A stretch of 64,000 bases of DNA, taken from assembly GCA_037833965.1 (NCBI GenBank), contig AP031351.1, positions 16,194,501 through 16,258,500 on the forward strand, read 5' to 3'. Made by a program: the position numbers and the translations under genes. The notes below the pieces were generated by a model. It worked only from the letters and a program-made list of their open reading frames with translations, searched no databases and was not told the DNA's origin. Position 1 is the stretch's first letter, and every line of letters begins with the position of its first letter. Below are positions 62,012 to 64,000 of this stretch, piece by piece. The DNA is from Marchantia polymorpha subsp. ruderalis. Taxonomy: Eukaryota; Streptophyta; Marchantiopsida; Marchantiales; Marchantiaceae.

Positions 62012-63055
62012 GCTTATATCACATAGGAGAAATCTTCCCCACTTGTGTCATGCAGACGTCCTGCTACTGGATTAACCAACCTCGAACCGCTGGAGTAATC
62101 ATCGATGGCCCATCGACGATGGGTCAACCGTTCTTGAAGTCGACGACAAGCATTTAGACAGCCAAGGAATAAGATAGCCACAGCCCTGGCCTCATTGTAA
62201 CGAGCCACCTTGTTGAAGTGTTGAGGAAAGAATCTTGGCGTACACAGAGTGATAGGAAGTCACCAGGAGCCCGAAATGTTTCCGGGCTGCAAAACTACGC
62301 AGCCAATCGAGCGGAATTGGTAAGTGGAAGATGGGACAAGACTACGAATGTCTTGACACCAGTACTTGCATAAAGCTTCTGCCGGCCCCATCGGGCAGAG
62401 GCTGTTTTGTCCATAGTCAATGACATTGACGTGTGACAATAAGGTAAATCGACGCACATATATTTTTCCTCGTATGTGCGTCCATTCACTGGAGTTGCGA
62501 GGTCTTTTCAACCTGAGCACGCTTAGAGTGCAAATTTGAGATGATTAGCACAATGCGGTGTCCAACAAGTGGATACAAGTTCATCTTGTAAACAGAAAAT
62601 GTCTATGGAGTCAAGTGGACTGTAGAATTCTGACATTGAGCAGAATGATGATTTATGTAAATGTAATCGTTTCTTGATTTTATTACAAGAAGTGGAGATG
62701 GGAGTTGTGACCCGCTTGAAGTAATTTTTGTTTGCAAAGTCCTCTTCTTGATTTATTAGCTTTCTCAGTAACAGATCATCAAAATGGAGTGAGCACTGTA
62801 CCTAATCAAAAGTAGACACAAGTAAAAAACTTAAGCAACACGTAATGAGACTGGGTTTAAAACCTCTAGAAGCCAAGAAGTAATAGAAGAAAATTAAACA
62901 AAACTCCAACAATTAATCGTTTGTAGAGACAAAGGTATCACTAAAGTGTCATATTAATGGATAAAATCTATTGGATGGGAGCATTCTTCTTAGAATGGTT
63001 TTCGTTGATTTCCTAATCAGCCATCAACAGAGTGAGATGCATCGTATTCATCTTG
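62012..63055. other. 3' UTR of the oxidoreductase gene and spacer
   Basis: No recognised coding segment; minus-strand frames at 62014-62520 show no domain I can name. Confidence 0.45.
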
Positions 63056-63265
63056 CGCGTGATCATTAATGCCTTGTCGAAGAGCAATATTAAACCAAGA
63101 TGCAAAGTTGTAATTCCATCAAATCAAATGTACACATCAATGTGAGGAAGTTGTCATAAGCGCGTGATCATTAATGCCTTGTCGAAGAGCAATATTAAAC
63201 CAAGATGCAAAGTTGTAATTCCATCAAATCAAATGTACACATCAATGTGAGGAAGTTGTCATAAG
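63056..63265. repeat. Perfect 105-bp tandem duplication
   Basis: Units 63056-63160 and 63161-63265 are identical as far as I could compare by eye. The unit begins CGCGTGATCATTAATGCC and contains no reading frame of note. Confidence 0.95.
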
Positions 63266-64000
63266 CGTTGAAATTTTAGCCTCATGCTTATTTTGATGGA
63301 GTTGTCAATATATATTACATTGGATTTTGAAGTTTCAATATGCATCTAGTTGTAGATTATCGCAAAATACAAGAGAAGTATGACAAGAGGATAAAAATTG
63401 TTGCTTTCACTTCACTCAGAGAAAAGTCGAGGCTCAAAGACGGAAGATCAAGAAGTGGATTCAAGTACCTACACACATCTAAGTTTTAAGATTTTAAGTC
63501 ATTCTGGAGCAAATTGCAAGGTCGGATGTATTAAATACACAACATTCCTCGTTTGACAACCATTGAATACCAGTAACTTACTGTGTACCTGCCCTTGTAC
63601 TCTTGATAAATCTCGCTTTGTCTTTTACATTTCGTTTAAAAAAGCAGACACTTTGCACCATGTATTGATGTAGATAAAATTGTCATTGTACAGCGATAGT
63701 TGTAGTAGTAGCAACAAATACCATATTTCAAACAATAAAAACTTCATTATAGCCATTAAATGCGTAATTTACATTTCTCTACAACTCATAATTCAGGCAA
63801 TCACGATGTCTTTTTTTGATAATGCCAGCCAAAATCAAGATTTTCTTTTTCATTCTTTGTCATGTGTATACACGTTAATGCGAGTTGTAGATCAACGTTG
63901 GATTTGAGTTTGAATTTGAGAACGTTGAGACGCGATTGTCGGTCGAGTAGCATATGTTGGATCAACTTTCCATTGGGAGAATAGTCGAGGCAAGCTCAAA
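63266..64000. other. Spacer to window end
   Basis: AT-rich with short unrecognised frames only; nothing is seen to continue beyond the window edge. Confidence 0.5.

Overview
The window reads as nuclear DNA of a land plant. It holds intron-rich genes with GT-AG splice sites and plant-type protein families, widely spaced by AT-rich, repeat-laden DNA. The fit with seed-free plants is reasonable and a bryophyte is my guess (low confidence); nothing in the sequence names the species. No bacterial, organellar or CRISPR features are visible.

Four intact protein-coding loci can be reconstructed. (1) A 15-exon plus-strand gene at 2990-10669 encodes a PDIL5-3/5-4-type protein: an ERV46/ERGIC membrane-cargo-receptor fold with an inserted thioredoxin domain, 486 aa. 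(2) A single-exon minus-strand F-box gene lies at 25482-26447 (321 aa). (3) A 4-exon plus-strand gene at 46020-47283 encodes the beta subunit of general transcription factor TFIIE (286 aa). (4) A divergent pair shares one ~675 bp intergenic region: an 18-exon neurochondrin-family gene on the minus strand (51629-57165, ~680 aa) and a 12-exon Gfo/Idh/MocA oxidoreductase gene on the plus strand (57841-62011, 378 aa) that contains an 18-nt micro-exon. Exon joins were checked by reading-frame phase across every intron. These are housekeeping genes with no evident common pathway.

Mobile DNA fills much of the rest. A decayed Ty1/copia element with very short LTRs (130-135 bp) lies on the minus strand at 13479-18037; its 3' end plus flanking DNA is present in three identical copies (12370-13787). 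A degenerate hAT transposase gene (about 40540-41821), a 596-bp non-autonomous hAT-type element with perfect 16-bp TIRs and an exact 8-bp target duplication (37408-38003), and a 319-bp Mutator-type MITE with an exact 9-bp target duplication (48244-48562) can be delimited. Weaker calls are a tRNA-derived SINE head (about 24978), an LTR-like segment (44115-44818) and an LRR-protein fragment (50601-50792).

Layout: 1-1.95 kb AT-rich, no gene; 2-10.7 kb PDIL gene; 10.7-12.4 kb no gene; 12.4-18.0 kb copia element and its duplications; 18.0-25.4 kb mixed-composition DNA without a recognisable gene; 25.4-26.5 kb F-box gene, followed to 28.1 kb by its GC-rich upstream region; 28.2-45.2 kb mostly AT-rich (31.6-37.3 kb extremely so) with hAT and other repeats; 45.2-47.3 kb TFIIE-beta; 47.3-51.6 kb spacer with the MITE and LRR relic; 51.6-62.0 kb the divergent pair; 62.0-64.0 kb spacer with a perfect 105-bp tandem duplication.

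The most unusual non-genic signal is a set of perfect or near-perfect inverted repeats (18-27 bp arms, 0-10 bp loops) scattered through introns and spacers. One of them is an interlocked pair of inverted repeats. This looks like replication template switching rather than a coded system. I did not find convincing evidence for a wholly new biological system.
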